A stretch of 64,000 nucleotides of DNA from assembly GCF_020740795.1 (NCBI RefSeq), contig NC_067285.1, positions 109,455,652 through 109,519,651 of the forward strand. The letters run 5' to 3'. The translations under genes and the position numbers were made by a program. Positions within the stretch are counted from its first letter, which is position 1; every line of letters begins with the position of its first letter. Source of the DNA: Apus apus (Eukaryota; Chordata; Aves; Apodiformes; Apodidae). The notes beneath the pieces were generated by a model. It had not been told where the DNA came from and made no database searches. It saw nothing but the letters and a program-made list of their open reading frames with translations. Positions 37,501 to 47,072 of the stretch are shown here, one piece after another.

Positions 37501-40500
37501 GAGGAAGCAGCTGACTATGCCAAGAGGATGGTGGATGGCTACATGTATGTCTCTGCCCTCTTTTTGGCAGCTCTCTATGGACCCCTACCTAAATGCATAA
37601 CAGCTCCCAAACATCTTGATTAACTGTAACTGGGAAATGGTTTGGGTACATCTTTCATTGGCCTCTTCATTTTGTCACAGAAGCATCTCAGGGCTGCCCT
37701 GGTAGCAAGACACAGAGCCTGGGTGCAGGACAGAGAAACTGTCACTGCAGAAGATGGTCTGTTCCCCTGCAGGAAGGGGAGGTTGCAGAGGAAAGAGAAA
37801 CAGTGTCAAATGGTTGTCACTCAAGATATCCCTTCAGTCTTGGATAACACATGGATTTTTGTCTTGGCTAATTAGTAAACACAGGCTCTGTAGTAAAAGC
37901 TTAAGTGAGAATAAAGAAGTTCAGGCTTAATTTGCAGAGATCCAGGATAAACCTCACTGTAAAAATTATGTACTTCATTATTACTGAGGTTTTCCTACAG
38001 GATTGATGAGTATTAAATAGGAAAAAAAAAAGCTAATGAAAACCACAGAGAAGAGAGAAAAGCCCATTTCATCATCTCCTTCACCCTCCTGCTGAGAGTA
38101 TCACATACCCAATTGCTTGCCTTTTTGGTCAGTTCTACCCCAAAAGGCCTGTGATATTTTGTACTTTTTCAGAGAGGTGGCAGAGGCACCTTCCTGACTT
38201 GAAAACCTGACAAGCCACTTTATGTCCCAGCCCTGGCATGGAGCTAATTGAATGACACAGACATTGCTTCCCCTCCTTGTTTCTCAGTTTTTTCATTCCA
38301 GAGTGAGGACTGAATGCAGTGAGTGCAGTAATTTCCTTCCTTGCTTTAAGATCTGCCTATCCCATGTCCCAACAAAGTCCTTAGAGACAGGGTTTCAGAT
38401 AAATCCAAGCAGCTTCTAATTCTGCCTGAGCTTCTAAAGTTGGATGTAGAGGCCAGGATTCATCTTGCCCACCTTGGGTACTGACCATAGGGGAGTGATC
38501 TTACTGTCTCTGGAGATGAGGATGTATCTTCAGGGGATGAGATGAACACTTCTGGAGCTTCTGGAACCACCCATTTCTCTCCCCACTTTGAATGAGAAGC
38601 TGGTGGTTGTTACACTTGCAATTTAGGCACTTCACTAAGCATCTGAACTTAAATTGGTGCTGTTTGGGCTGTAGAGTTGGCTCTGGGTTTTGCTTGTGCC
38701 CAAATAAATACGTTCTCCAACCCAGGTGTCCAGCTTTCCCCATTCACAGGTTGTTCACCCTCTTTCCCAGCAGCTCATGTCCTCGTATAACTCGTGTCCT
38801 TGTGTAACTCACACCTGCCCCTTTCTAAGCAGGGCTGCACGTTTCAGTGGCACTAAATGCAATAGGCTCTTCGCCTGAGCAAACAATCTGCTCTTTGGCA
38901 AACATATCATGCCCCTGAAAAACATGTGGGAGCCCAGATCATTCCTGAACCCAAATGACTCGATGTTTTGTTTTTTTTTTCCAGGAAAATCTACCATCCC
39001 AACAACGCGCAGCTGGGGATGGCCATGATGCGGGCAGGAGTGACTCACTGGCATGCTGGTCTCATTGAAGCTGGGCATGGCTTGATCTGCAAAGCCTATG
39101 GCATTCTCCTGATAACCCACGGGCCTTCCCACCCCATCACCAAAGACCTGGAGGTAGGTTTCCTCTCCTGTGTCGCCTCTGCTCTCTGTCCAGGCAAAAT
39201 GACATTCAAGCTGCAGAAACGACCCAACCAGAAGAGCCGAGAGATGCATCAAGGGCTGGCTGCCTCTCACAAGTGCTGTGATTTTCTCTAGATTATGTTA
39301 CAATCTGCTGGGAAATTGATGTCCCTTCCTATGGGAAATACCCGTCCTTGCAAAATAGCTTTTATCCTGCACCAGCAGATGCATTAAAAATGGCCACTGA
39401 GCCCCTGAATCTTCTTTGAAACTGCTGTGCCCAAGGCCAGTGTCTCCCACTCTTCCAACAGCCTGGTCTCTGTTCTCAGATGGGTGGCATTACAATTTGA
39501 CCACATCAAATTACATTTGGTGCATGTTCCCTGTTTACCAACCAATTGTCTTTGTCAGTGTCCATTCTTCATTTACCACTCCCCAGTCCTTCTAAGCTGC
39601 AATCTACTTTTTTCTCAAATGACTGCTAGGTGTATTTCCTAGCTTAGGGAGCAGAGCTACAGATCCCAGGGTATTACACCTGCTCAGCTGAGATGAGCTA
39701 TTTGCAATTCCAGCTGGGGATCTATCATTTCTTTAGCCTGTAACTCACCTGATGTGACATGTTGGCTTTGCAGCATTCACCTTTATTAGCCAAAAAATTT
39801 ACATGACACCAAATGAAATACTGTCTTGATGTCTTAGTGCCCATTATAGCAGAGCTATAACCTTTATTACTGCAATTTTCTATCATCAGAAAAAAATTAT
39901 CTAGCACCTAAAGCCAACCTGCCTATTGAATCTTTCCCTATCTATAGGAGAAGATGAGATCCCAGCACCTCAGTTTCTCTATTTCCCTTCCTGCTTACTT
40001 GAGGAGGAAAATAATGGATATACAGCACATTTTTATCTTGGTGCTCCTAAGCTAAGGGTTGAAAAACTCGCAGACAGGTGTAAAAAGGTTTTCTAGAATC
40101 CCTTCTGAGCCTCTGCCATAATGCAGCACTAGGAATTACTCTGGTCACAGGGAATCCAGGGATACAATGGTGACACGGTTGAGGAGGAGCCAAGCATCCC
40201 TCTCCTCTTCCCCTGCCTCCTCCCACATGAGGTCACCCATCCTGGTGATGGGTCACACCAGGGGTCAGGTCCAGGATGTGAATGGGAAGCTCAGTCACTC
40301 CCTGGCTCTGGACAGCATCACCTCTCTTGGTCCTGCTTCATGTTTGGGAGCATGAAGCTTCCCAGCAGCCTGTGGAAGAGCTGGCTGCAGCAAAGGCTGA
40401 TGCCTTCTTCACCTCTACACAACACAGGCAGCCAGCTTTGAGAAGGTAACTAGGTGTCTGCATCCAGTCAGCTTTGTTCCTGCTGGTGGGACACCTAGAT

Positions 40501-40770
40501 TAAGTTGCACCAGTCACACATGGCCTAGGACAGTCCCCGTTTTTAGGCAGCCTGTTAGTCACTTGCTTTGATGACCCCTGGGTCACAGGTTTTGTCCCCT
40601 GTTGTGTCCCTCAGGTCATGCGTGTCCAGACGGAGATGGAGCTGCGCATGTTCCAGCAGAACGAGTTCATGTATTACAAGATGAGGGAAGCTGCCCTCAA
40701 AAACCAGATCCAAGTCATGCCTGAACCCAGCAATGAGCCTTCACCAACCCTCTTCCACAAGAAGGAATAA
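13376..40770 (+). CDS. SMYD1: SMYD1, SET and MYND domain muscle lysine methyltransferase (complete, 10 coding exons)
   Basis: Coding exons: 13376-13512, 24020-24196, 25143-25356, 27006-27136, 29058-29096, 32020-32212, 35829-35921, 37381-37544, 38985-39153 and 40615-40770. They sum to 1,473 nt, or 490 residues plus stop, the length of human SMYD1, and all introns are GT-AG. The SAM-binding GKGRG is at residues 16-20. The MYND zinc finger spans 52-90 (C52, C55, C65, C68, C74, C78, H86, C90). The SET core has NHDCWPNC at 205-212 and the catalytic-site Y252 in ELTVSYVDF. Post-SET zinc cysteines are C274, C276 and C279. The remainder forms the helical TPR-like C-terminal domain. SMYD1 is a lysine methyltransferase and myosin chaperone cofactor in heart and skeletal muscle, needed for sarcomere assembly, and it acts in nucleus and cytosol. 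The start was chosen because [12 protein letters not shown] aligns with the known N terminus and follows a TATA box. No inactivating change is seen. Confidence 0.98.
17642..17712 (+). mobile_element. CR1 LINE, 3'-terminal fragment in SMYD1 intron 1
   Basis: It contains 'GGGTTGGAACAGATGACC', then 'TCCCTTCCAACCC', and ends in CTGATTCTGT, the tail variant found in older CR1 copies. About 70 bp survives. Confidence 0.8.
21770..21820 (+). repeat. Possible MIR SINE 3' fragment
   Basis: TGTGCCTCAGTTTCCCCACT is nearly identical to the MIR block TGTGCCTCAGTTTCCTCATCT. The flanks are too diverged to extend the match with confidence. Confidence 0.4.
24020..24196 (+). CDS. SMYD1: SMYD1 coding exon 2 (MYND finger)
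   Basis: The exon runs from TTCCAG|C to CATCCG|GTGAGA. It encodes residues 46-104 and includes all eight zinc ligands of the MYND finger, the protein-interaction module that contacts partners such as skNAC through PXLXP-type motifs. Confidence 0.98.
24197..25142 (+). other. SMYD1: SMYD1 intron 2, largely CR1
   Basis: This is a 946-bp intron. About a third of it is a sense-oriented CR1 fragment that ends only some 90 bp before exon 3. The rest shows nothing recognisable. Confidence 0.85.
24715..25052 (+). mobile_element. CR1 LINE 3' fragment in SMYD1 intron 2
   Basis: It encodes degraded CR1 C-terminal blocks on the plus strand ([17 protein letters not shown], then the GLKLHQERL and WNxLPREVV-like region, decayed). 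It ends with TTTCCAGCC, then the GTGATTCTGTGATTCTGT tail. Only the last ~340 bp of the element is present and the frame is broken. Confidence 0.9.
25143..25356 (+). CDS. SMYD1: SMYD1 coding exon 3
   Basis: Residues 105-176, from GGCCAG|G to GGGGTG|GTACGT. It encodes the SET-I helical insert ([13 protein letters not shown] through QFISHIFGV). Confidence 0.97.
25570..25605 (-). repeat. Possible MIR SINE scrap
   Basis: GGGAAACTGAGGCACAGCAA reads as the reverse complement of the MIR block TGCCTCAGTTTCC. It is followed by GGGCAAGGTCTGACAC, comparable with GCCCAAGGTCACAC. It is very short. Confidence 0.35.
25695..25880. repeat. AT-rich low-complexity tract
   Basis: About 185 bp made mainly of TATATTTTA / AATATAT words with very little G+C, bounded by ordinary sequence. 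There is no fixed period, so it is low-complexity DNA rather than a clean microsatellite. Confidence 0.8.
27006..27136 (+). CDS. SMYD1: SMYD1 coding exon 4 (SET core)
   Basis: Residues 177-219 plus two bases, from CTAG|ATC to GGCAA|GTGAGT. It carries NHDCWPNC (205-212), which forms the SAM pocket and supplies C208 to the post-SET zinc site. Confidence 0.98.
27137..29057 (+). other. SMYD1: SMYD1 intron 4
   Basis: 1.9 kb of unique-looking DNA with an A-rich tract at 27,271-27,300. No repeat family or exon was recognised. Confidence 0.75.
29058..29096 (+). CDS. SMYD1: SMYD1 coding exon 5, 39-nt cassette
   Basis: TTTCAG|T to GATGAG|GTGGGT, encoding [12 protein letters not shown] between split codons 220 and 233. 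The length is exactly 13 codons and both flanking introns share the same phase, so skipping keeps the frame. This corresponds to the known alternative 13-residue segment that separates the two main SMYD1 isoforms in vertebrates. Confidence 0.96.
29097..32019 (+). other. SMYD1: SMYD1 intron 5
   Basis: 2.9 kb. A short antisense CR1 tail lies at about 31,671-31,735 and a (TA)n stretch at 31,358-31,370. Nothing else was recognised. Confidence 0.75.
31671..31735 (-). mobile_element. CR1 LINE, very short 3' fragment
   Basis: TCACAGAATCACAGAATC is the reverse complement of the GATTCTGTGATTCTGTGA tail. It is followed by a diverged 'GTCTAGGTCCAGCCCTC' block. About 65 bp survives. Confidence 0.7.
32020..32212 (+). 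CDS. SMYD1: SMYD1 coding exon 6 (catalytic tyrosine and post-SET)
   Basis: CACCCAG|G to AGCAAG|GTATGG, residues 233-297. It contains ELTVSYVDF with Y252 and the post-[11 protein letters not shown] cysteines (274, 276, 279). Confidence 0.98.
32213..35828 (+). other. SMYD1: SMYD1 intron 6
   Basis: 3.6 kb. It holds an antisense CR1 fragment at about 33,823-34,110 and a small GGCAA/GGCAG-type repeat near 33,121-33,146. The remainder is unassigned. Confidence 0.8.
33823..34110 (-). mobile_element. CR1 LINE 3' fragment in SMYD1 intron 6
   Basis: It begins with CAGAATCATAGAA and the 'TTGGAAGGGACCTCTGGAGA' block. It continues through the decayed C-terminal coding blocks on the minus strand, including the 'CTGGGCAGCTTGTTCCAG' segment. 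It is antisense to SMYD1. The 5' limit is uncertain. Confidence 0.9.
35829..35921 (+). CDS. SMYD1: SMYD1 coding exon 7
   Basis: Residues 298-328 (31 codons, phase 0 at both ends), CCCCAG|CCC to CACGAA|GTGAGT. It encodes the first helices of the C-terminal domain ([15 protein letters not shown]...). Confidence 0.97.
35922..37380 (+). other. SMYD1: SMYD1 intron 7
   Basis: 1.46 kb, of which about 600 bp is an antisense CR1 ending roughly 130 bp before exon 8. Confidence 0.85.
36649..37250 (-). mobile_element. CR1 LINE, about 600 bp, in SMYD1 intron 7
   Basis: The 3' end at the left has TAGAATCATAGCATCCTAGAA, then the 'GGAAGGGACTTTAAAGATCA' block. Minus-strand decayed coding blocks follow ([20 protein letters not shown] is legible). 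The 5' part beyond about 37,200 is too diverged to place exactly. Confidence 0.92.
37381..37544 (+). CDS. SMYD1: SMYD1 coding exon 8
   Basis: GCACAG|GTG to CTACAT|GTATGT, residues 329-382 plus two bases. It encodes TPR-like helices ([20 protein letters not shown]...). Confidence 0.97.
37545..38984 (+). other. SMYD1: SMYD1 intron 8
   Basis: 1.44 kb with a long T-rich acceptor tract (38,971-38,980). No repeat or exon was recognised. Confidence 0.75.
38985..39153 (+). CDS. SMYD1: SMYD1 coding exon 9
   Basis: TTCCAG|G to CTGGAG|GTAGGT, residues 383-439. It contains the conserved [16 protein letters not shown] and [13 protein letters not shown] blocks. Confidence 0.98.
39154..40614 (+). other. 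SMYD1: SMYD1 intron 9
   Basis: 1.46 kb, unremarkable. No repeat family or exon was recognised. Confidence 0.75.
40615..40770 (+). CDS. SMYD1: SMYD1 coding exon 10 with stop
   Basis: CCTCAG|GTC to TAA, residues 440-490, ending [10 protein letters not shown], the family's usual C terminus. An AATAAA (40,766-40,771) overlaps the stop codon. Confidence 0.98.
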   Translation, partial: VMRVQTEMELRMFQQNEFMYYKMREAALKNQIQVMPEPSNEPSPTLFHKKE

Positions 40771-43109
40771 AACCTGAGCCTGACACAAATTCATGTCCTA
40801 TGGCACCTCCAGATGTGGGGAATGCCATATATCCACAAGGATTGTTTTCAATAGCACCAAGCTCAGAGCATGGGCCTGCTGGGGCAGAGCCCTGAAAAAT
40901 CTTCTGAGGGCTCAAATCAGAAGATATCTTGGCAGAAACAACATCCTTTTTCTACCACTAGCATTAAAAATTGAAGCAAAAATCCCTGTTATAAAATTAT
41001 TTACATTCTTATTGGAAGCTTGTTTCTCTCTACAGGAGTCCTGATCCTGAAGTCTTTTGTTAAATTTTAATTAATTGATTATTTCCTAAACTGTTTTTCT
41101 CCCATTGTTTCCTTGTGGTGACATCTCTTTCCAGTGATGTCCATGAGTGGTGGAGTGGTTGACCAAGGGACAGTGGAAGTGGGAAGCTGGTTCCACAAAG
41201 TGTCACGTAGGCCTGTGGGCATTGAGTGCAAACTGAGTAAGAGCCCCAGGTGGTGTTTTGTGTGATGTTTTGCTGATGAAATACTGCTGAAAAATGATTC
41301 TGCAGCAGACACTGGTGTAACATGAAACTGTGGGTGCTTTGCAAGCGTGACAAGTGGCATTCCTACATCAGGATAAATTAATTAGAGTAAATTAGTCTCC
41401 TTAGTTAAAACTCAGATGATGTCTGCAGTGACGGCAGCAGATGGACATGAGATGAGTCCATGACAGAAGGTAGCTGCAGTTTCCAAGAAAGGGGATCCAC
41501 CTTTGCTCACCTTCATGGTCAGCTGGCGCTCTGATGCCTTTCAGCACCTGCCTTGCAGCTTAGACAGGTGCTTGATCAATTTTGCACTGAGAAAAAAAGG
41601 GGATAGTCCATGGATCAGTTGCCAGGGGTCAGCCAATGGAGCTAAGGAAAAGTCTAGAGGCAATGATTTGTTTTCTAGATAAAGAAAAGGTCTTTGCTGT
41701 CTGCCCATCTATCTCAAAATCCAACTGGTTTGCTCCAGACCTTCAGTGGCAGCCAAAAGGTGAACAGGATAGTTTGATCAGGGTTTCCTTACCTGCTCCT
41801 CCACAGAATAGCAAAAAAAACAAACCAGGGCTTTTCCTCTTTGACGTTTCTCAGTGATGTTTCTCTAGACCTAAGATGAGTTCACTGAAGACCAACAACT
41901 GCTCTTAAGGCACTGTTGATTGACCCCTTCCATTTGTCCATGAGGTGCTCATCTGATGCCTGCTGTGACAATCCATATTGGTTCAGTTCTCTGCATGAAG
42001 ATTAATGTCAAACTGTAACATAAAATCCTTCCCTGAGGAGACAGGACTCATGGAGAGATGCACGTGAGGACAAATTGGTCCTTTAGGGAACATGTTGGGG
42101 TTGCAGGAGGAGGTGGGGAAGCACCTGTAATGTTTTCATAACATCCTGGTCAGCTTTGAGTGGTTGTAAGAACATCATCCCAGACAGGAATATCACACCA
42201 GCCATATAAACACTTCCCAGTGACAATTCCCAATCATCATTCAAGCACGGGGCTTGAAAAAGGCAGGTAAGAGGGAAGAGTTTTTCCTCCTGTGTGCATC
42301 AGAAAACCACATCTCCATCCAGCCTGCAGCACCAGGCAAGACCGTAGGAGATGACTTTTTTGCTCCTTTTGTGTCTACACTGTGAGCAACCAGTGTCCAT
42401 CTTCTGCCAGGAGATAACACCTATATTCCACCCTGGAAGAAGAGCTCAGTTCCAATCCAGCCTGATTTCTCGGGCATGGTTTGGGGTGAAATACACACTG
42501 GATAAATACAGCTGTCCAGAACCCTCCTGCTGGTGGGAAGGGATGGGGAGGAGATGGGGATGGGGTGGTCAGAGTCTGTAGGGCTGGATCCTGTTGCAGA
42601 GGTGTGAGCATGGTGGTTGGGACACTCAGACTGCCCCCACACTGGATGCTTTCCCAAGGCAGCTTCCTAAGCAGGATCACTGACATTTCCTTGAGCCTAA
42701 CTAACCTCCCCATCCTTTGGCCCTGCCAGTCACCTTGTGGTCACTTTGGCCATGGCTGTAAGGGAAGGGAACTGAGCCCTTTCCCTTCCCAGTGCTCCTC
42801 CTTCCACCCAGCCAGGGCAGCTGTGGGTGCACAACCCACTGGGACATCCCCAGTAGGGTGCTGGCACCTGTCCCCAGGAAGGGACCAGAAGAGTGCTCAT
42901 CAGCATGGAGCACATCTCAGAGGGTCACTCATGGCTCTGAGCCTGCACCCAAGCCCAGCTCCATTTACCAACCTCAGCACAGCCTTGGCTCAACCTGCTG
43001 GCCAAATTCTGCCTGGGCTTGACTGAGCTTTTTGAAGGCTTGTCTGAGTTTTGGAGCTTTGCATCTCTATAGCAACAGTGAAGAGGTTGATGATAATAAT
43101 GAGGAGGCC
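40771..43109. other. SMYD1 3' UTR and convergent spacer to FABP1
   Basis: The SMYD1 3' UTR extends some way into this spacer. An ATTAAA at 40,963-40,968 is one possible poly(A) signal, but the true end is not visible. A G-rich run lies at 42,536-42,567. No further exon or CR1 copy was found. Confidence 0.6.
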
Positions 43110-43132
43110 TTTAATACAAATTTTACTTTAAT
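43110..43132 (-). terminator. FABP1: FABP1 polyadenylation signals (ATTAAA x2)
   Basis: On the minus strand ATTAAA occurs at 43,132-43,127 and again at 43,115-43,110, 44-61 nt after the FABP1 stop codon. This fits the short 3' UTR typical of FABP1. Which one is used cannot be told. Confidence 0.55.
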
Positions 43133-43175
43133 GGGCACATTTTACACAGTAAAATGGTTGGTGTGTACAGGGTCT

Positions 43176-43226
43176 TTAGATTCTCTTGCTGATTCTTTTG
43201 TAGGTAAGGTCTCCCAGGGTCATTGT
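43176..43226 (-). CDS. FABP1: FABP1 exon 4 coding part
   Basis: TTTCAG|ACA to [19 protein letters not shown]. The last beta-strand carries R122. Confidence 0.97.
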   Translation of the reverse strand, partial: TMTLGDLTYKRISKRI

Positions 43227-46200
43227 CTGAAAAAAACAAACAGAAAGCATTAGCTCTTGTTCATGGTGCTTGGCTTCAAAGTCCACTTGGAAAGGATCTG
43301 GTCTTGCAAATCCAAACAGGACTGGTTTCCAGTCCGTCTCCTACAAACTGAATTATTAAAGCTTTGGATTTCTTCATGAATACCCCAAAGCAGGTAGAGA
43401 TAATCTGACATCACCAGCTGGGATCAGTCTGGTGCATCTCCCTTCTTTAAAAGTGCCAAGCCCAGCCACAAACACATCTGGATGGGTGAAAAGATGCCCT
43501 CATTGTATGAAACTTTGGTCAGAAATGCCAAGTGATGTATCAAGCAATATTTTTTTGGATCAGACTACTACAAAGAACTTCCTTCAGTGCCTGGCCAGCT
43601 GACCAGCTATGGCTACAGAGCCTGAGTGAGAGCCTGTGCTGGTCTCCAGCACCTCTTTAAGGTCCCCAGCATCTCTGTAGGCTTTGTAGGGCCAGAACCC
43701 TGAGGGCAGCTCTAGGCAGTGTTACTCCAGCCCTTCCCCCTGTCCTCTACACTTACATTGGTGATGATGTCTCCGTTGAGTTCAGTGATGGACTTCAGCC
43801 CTTTCAGGTTTGCAACCAGTTTGTTGTTACCCTCCATCTGAACCACAGCCTGTAGAGAGGAGGAGACAGAGGTGTTCATGTTACCACTGCAGACCATATA
43901 AACCCCTGCATTTTGTCCTTCCCCTTCTGTACTGAGCTGCCACTGTCCCCTCTGCAAGCTGCTCCCTTGGAACTTTCCTGGGACAAGGAGGAGAGAGGGG
44001 TGTGGTGACTACAACCCAGCAAGGGTATGGATGTTTACTTTGGGCTCTACAGGGGCCCATTTTGCTGCCGTATCTTTCTCTTTCCCCACCAAATAGAGAA
44101 TTTTTCACGGCTTCTGCACTGTTAGATGCCAGAGGAAGGATCCTTGGCATCACAAGAACATGAGTTTTAGGGGAGTAGAAGGAAGGCTTTTCACCCTGCC
44201 CATGCTGGTGGGCTTTTCACCCTGCAGCCCTGATGCTCCTCGGGGCAGCTTCTCATGCAGCACCAAGACTGAGAGGACCTGCACACCTCCAAGGAGACAA
44301 CTGCAGAGTCACCTGAGCTGGACCAGGGCATGCCACGTTGTCTCCTCTCCAGCACCCCCATATTGCACAGGGCAGCAGCAGCCTGCTTCTGCTTGGAGTG
44401 ATGGAGAGCAAGGCAACAGTGTGGGGCTGGGGGAGCCTTGGTCAAGTTGGGAAAAAAATAAAGGAGCTTTCAGAAACACAGTCATGGTTGGAAAGCTCTA
44501 AGGGGGACAGTCACATCTGCTGCATCTCGGGCCCTCCAAGGAGCTGCACATCTAAAAAAGCTCCAGACAGCACCAACACTCCCAAGGCAGCTATCACTGA
44601 TCACTGAAATGACTCAAATAAATAACCCAGCAAAATCCATTTGTGTTCATCTGTCGTCCAGCTGTTAGACACATTCATCTGCCCAGGGGCTGCTGATTTA
44701 TGGAGGGTGAAACTCTTCTAATAGCCATTTCCCCCTAATTAATGCATAAGAGACTTCAGCGATGCTGGGAATTTTAATACACCCAGCACAGCTATCAGAG
44801 CCCCAAATCAGGGACATTTCTTTGGTGGTCGTTTCTCTTGCTTTCAAAAGTCCCTGCAATATCATCTTCTCCCAAAGTAAAGGTGAGAGGCAATATTTGC
44901 CAATGGAGCTGCCTTGACATTTTATGAACCATTGGAAACAAATGTGCAGGAATCAGAGCTGACCCAATTCCAAGGGTGATGAATCTTCTCCTTGCCAAAT
45001 CATCTCACCCAGTGTAAACAGAAGCAGTGGAAAAGGCTAGCAGAGAAGTTAACAGCCTCTGGGACTTAAAAGGAGAGATTTATTGGTTTATAATTCATTG
45101 GCTGACTTCCCTGTGCTGCCTTTAAGTCAACAAAATGAAGGCAGGGGTATGTTTTGTGTTGCAACATGACACGAAGTCAACCTTTTCCACCTCAAATCTT
45201 TCAGATCTTTAGCTGTCAGAAGGATTTACCAAAGCATCTCTATCCCCCTTTTCCAAACAGTGTATTAAAATAGCTTTAGAAATGCAAAGCTTCATCTGCA
45301 GAAGGGCTGTTTGTGGTGTTTTGTAAAAGTAAGGAGGGGAGGTGGGAATTTCAGAGTCCTGGGCTCTGAGTTTCTCAGGAGGGTGGCTCAGAAATGGGCT
45401 GCCATTTTCAGAAAGGTGTCCCTAAGCAGATGTCACATCTGCAGACGTGGTGTCAGCCTGTTCCCCTTATACAAAATCATGCATGCAAACTGTGAGAGGC
45501 TGGGGAATTACCCAGGTCTTTTCCCTGTGTCCACTTTAACACCCATGGTCTGATCATTCCCTTCAAATTAATCACAGAGGGAATGGCTCAAAAGGAAATC
45601 TCATGTCCCTGAGCCCCTGCAGCCCTGGCAGAAGAGGAGCTGATCACTCACCTTGACTTTCTCTCCTGTCAGCATCTCTATCTCAGACTCCTCCCCGATG
45701 GTGAACTCGTTGCGCAGCACTTTGCTGCCAGTGGTCACAGTAATTTTGAACTTTTTCCCATCCTGCACAATTTCTGAGATGCTCTTGATGTCCTTGCCCT
45801 TCTGGATCTGGTCATCAGGAAGTCCTGCCCAGGAACAAGAGACATTAGGTGGACCTTGAAGCCATCAGCGGGCAGATTCTGCTGCTGAACGGATGTGGCA
45901 GGATTTGAGGACCTACAGCTGGGAGGATTTCTATTCTAGTGTGGAAAAACCTCCCAAGGATTATGGTCCCCAGAGAACCACATGGTCCTGGGTCTGCTAA
46001 GGAGGAAGAATGACAAACACTTTGAACCTGGGTGTTGTGTGGAAGCTAGACTTCTCCCTTGTCCCACCGACCTGGCTGGGAGCAGAACAGCTTCCTGCCT
46101 GGCCAAGCATCAGAGGGAAGGAAGAAACGCTGTGTTCCTTCCTTCACTGAGAGGCAACCAGAGAAAATAGAATAAATCAAGGCAGGAGGAAGGAACCAAC

Positions 46201-46920
46201 TGCTTTTTTGATGAGATTCAGAGTTCCTCAGAACCAGCTCACTAAAGTCTTCTCCTAAAGCCTGAAGCCTACCTGCCCGGTAGAGCCCCTCCAGCACACG
46301 ACTGTGCAGTAGTGCAAAGCCTCCTGGATCCCTGCAGGACCATGTTCCCTGGCATGGATGCTGGTGGAAATCTAGCTAGCCACATTCACTGTTAGGCATT
46401 TAAACAACCCAACTATTTTTCTGATAAATGGTGTAATGTGGGGGTTTGCAGCATGAGGGCCTGAACGAAGTCCTGCTTGCCCTCAAATGTCACAGCCTGA
46501 CAGAGCAGATCTAAGCCACCAAGGTCCTGCTGGCTTGTCACGTGTGTGCAGCACTGGTGAGCTGGCCCATGGCTGTACAGCCTGCTGGGACCACACTCTT
46601 GCAAGCCATAGAATCCCACCCAGCATCTCTTGACCTCCAGGCACCAGCCAGAGAGGTATTTTCAGTTCAAGATCACAACTCCTCACACATGCATTTAAAA
46701 GAAGCAGACAAACGACTGCAAGATGACAGACTGAAATAAGAAAGCTGAGAGATGTTTTCAAGCTCCATATTCAGCACATCAGCACAGATGGGTTCTCAAA
46801 CATCAGTGGGATCTGAGCAGGCAGTGCAGCACACAGCACATGCAGACACTTACCAAGGGCTTTCATAAAAGGCTCAAAATTTTCCTGGGACTGGAGCTCG
46901 TACTTTCCAGTGAAGCTCAT
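43176..46920 (-). CDS. FABP1: FABP1, liver fatty-acid-binding protein (complete, 4 exons)
   Basis: Exons in transcript order: 46920-46854 (67 nt), 45824-45652 (173 nt), 43849-43757 (93 nt) and 43226-43176 (51 nt). They total 384 nt, or 127 residues plus stop. This is the exact size and four-exon plan of the FABP family, with GT-AG introns. The protein starts [21 protein letters not shown] and ends [14 protein letters not shown]. It forms a ten-strand beta-barrel with a helix-turn-helix lid. R122, the fatty-acid carboxylate ligand in liver FABP, is kept. The C-terminal KRI ending and the INGDIITN-type turn separate it from FABP2, 3 and 4. It binds long-chain fatty acids, acyl-CoAs and bile acids in liver and intestine cytosol and passes ligands to PPAR-alpha. 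A TATA box and a DR1-like element lie upstream. No defect is seen. Confidence 0.98.
43227..43756 (-). other. FABP1: FABP1 intron 3
   Basis: 530 bp with no repeat or exon recognised. Confidence 0.85.
43757..43849 (-). CDS. FABP1: FABP1 exon 3
   Basis: CTACAG|GCT to ACCAAT|GTAAGT, 31 codons in phase 0, [17 protein letters not shown] through NGDIITN. Confidence 0.98.
43850..45651 (-). other. FABP1: FABP1 intron 2
   Basis: 1.8 kb. No mobile element, exon or RNA gene was recognised. Confidence 0.8.
45652..45824 (-). CDS. FABP1: FABP1 exon 2
   Basis: GGGCAG|GAC to GTCAAG|GTGAGT, the family-typical 173 nt, encoding [19 protein letters not shown] through MLTGEKVK. Confidence 0.98.
45825..46853 (-). 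other. FABP1: FABP1 intron 1
   Basis: 1.03 kb. Nothing beyond unique sequence was recognised. Confidence 0.8.
46854..46920 (-). CDS. FABP1: FABP1 exon 1 coding part
   Basis: ATG to GCCCTTG|GTAAGT, 22 codons plus one base. The lid helix [15 protein letters not shown] is encoded here. The ATG is the first after the TATA box. Confidence 0.97.
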
Positions 46921-46985
46921 GATGGAAAAGCTCTCTGTGCTCCCAACGCAAGAGAAGGTGCCTTGCTGGTAGAGTAGAGCTTGGT

Positions 46986-46991
46986 TTTATA
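46986..46991 (-). promoter_or_regulatory. FABP1: FABP1 TATA box
   Basis: TATAAA on the minus strand, 66 nt before the ATG. It predicts a start site near 46,960 and a 5' UTR of about 40 nt, as in other FABP genes. Confidence 0.75.
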
Positions 46992-47072
46992 AGGGGTGTT
47001 ATGCCCTAAAAGCTGGTCAGAGGTAAGATGATGTAATTCTTTTATGGCCATGTTCAAATATTAACATAAAAC

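Noticed and set aside
42565-43026. A 153-codon plus-strand frame between SMYD1 and FABP1
   Set aside because: No homology, no promoter or splice signal. It lies in ordinary spacer DNA.
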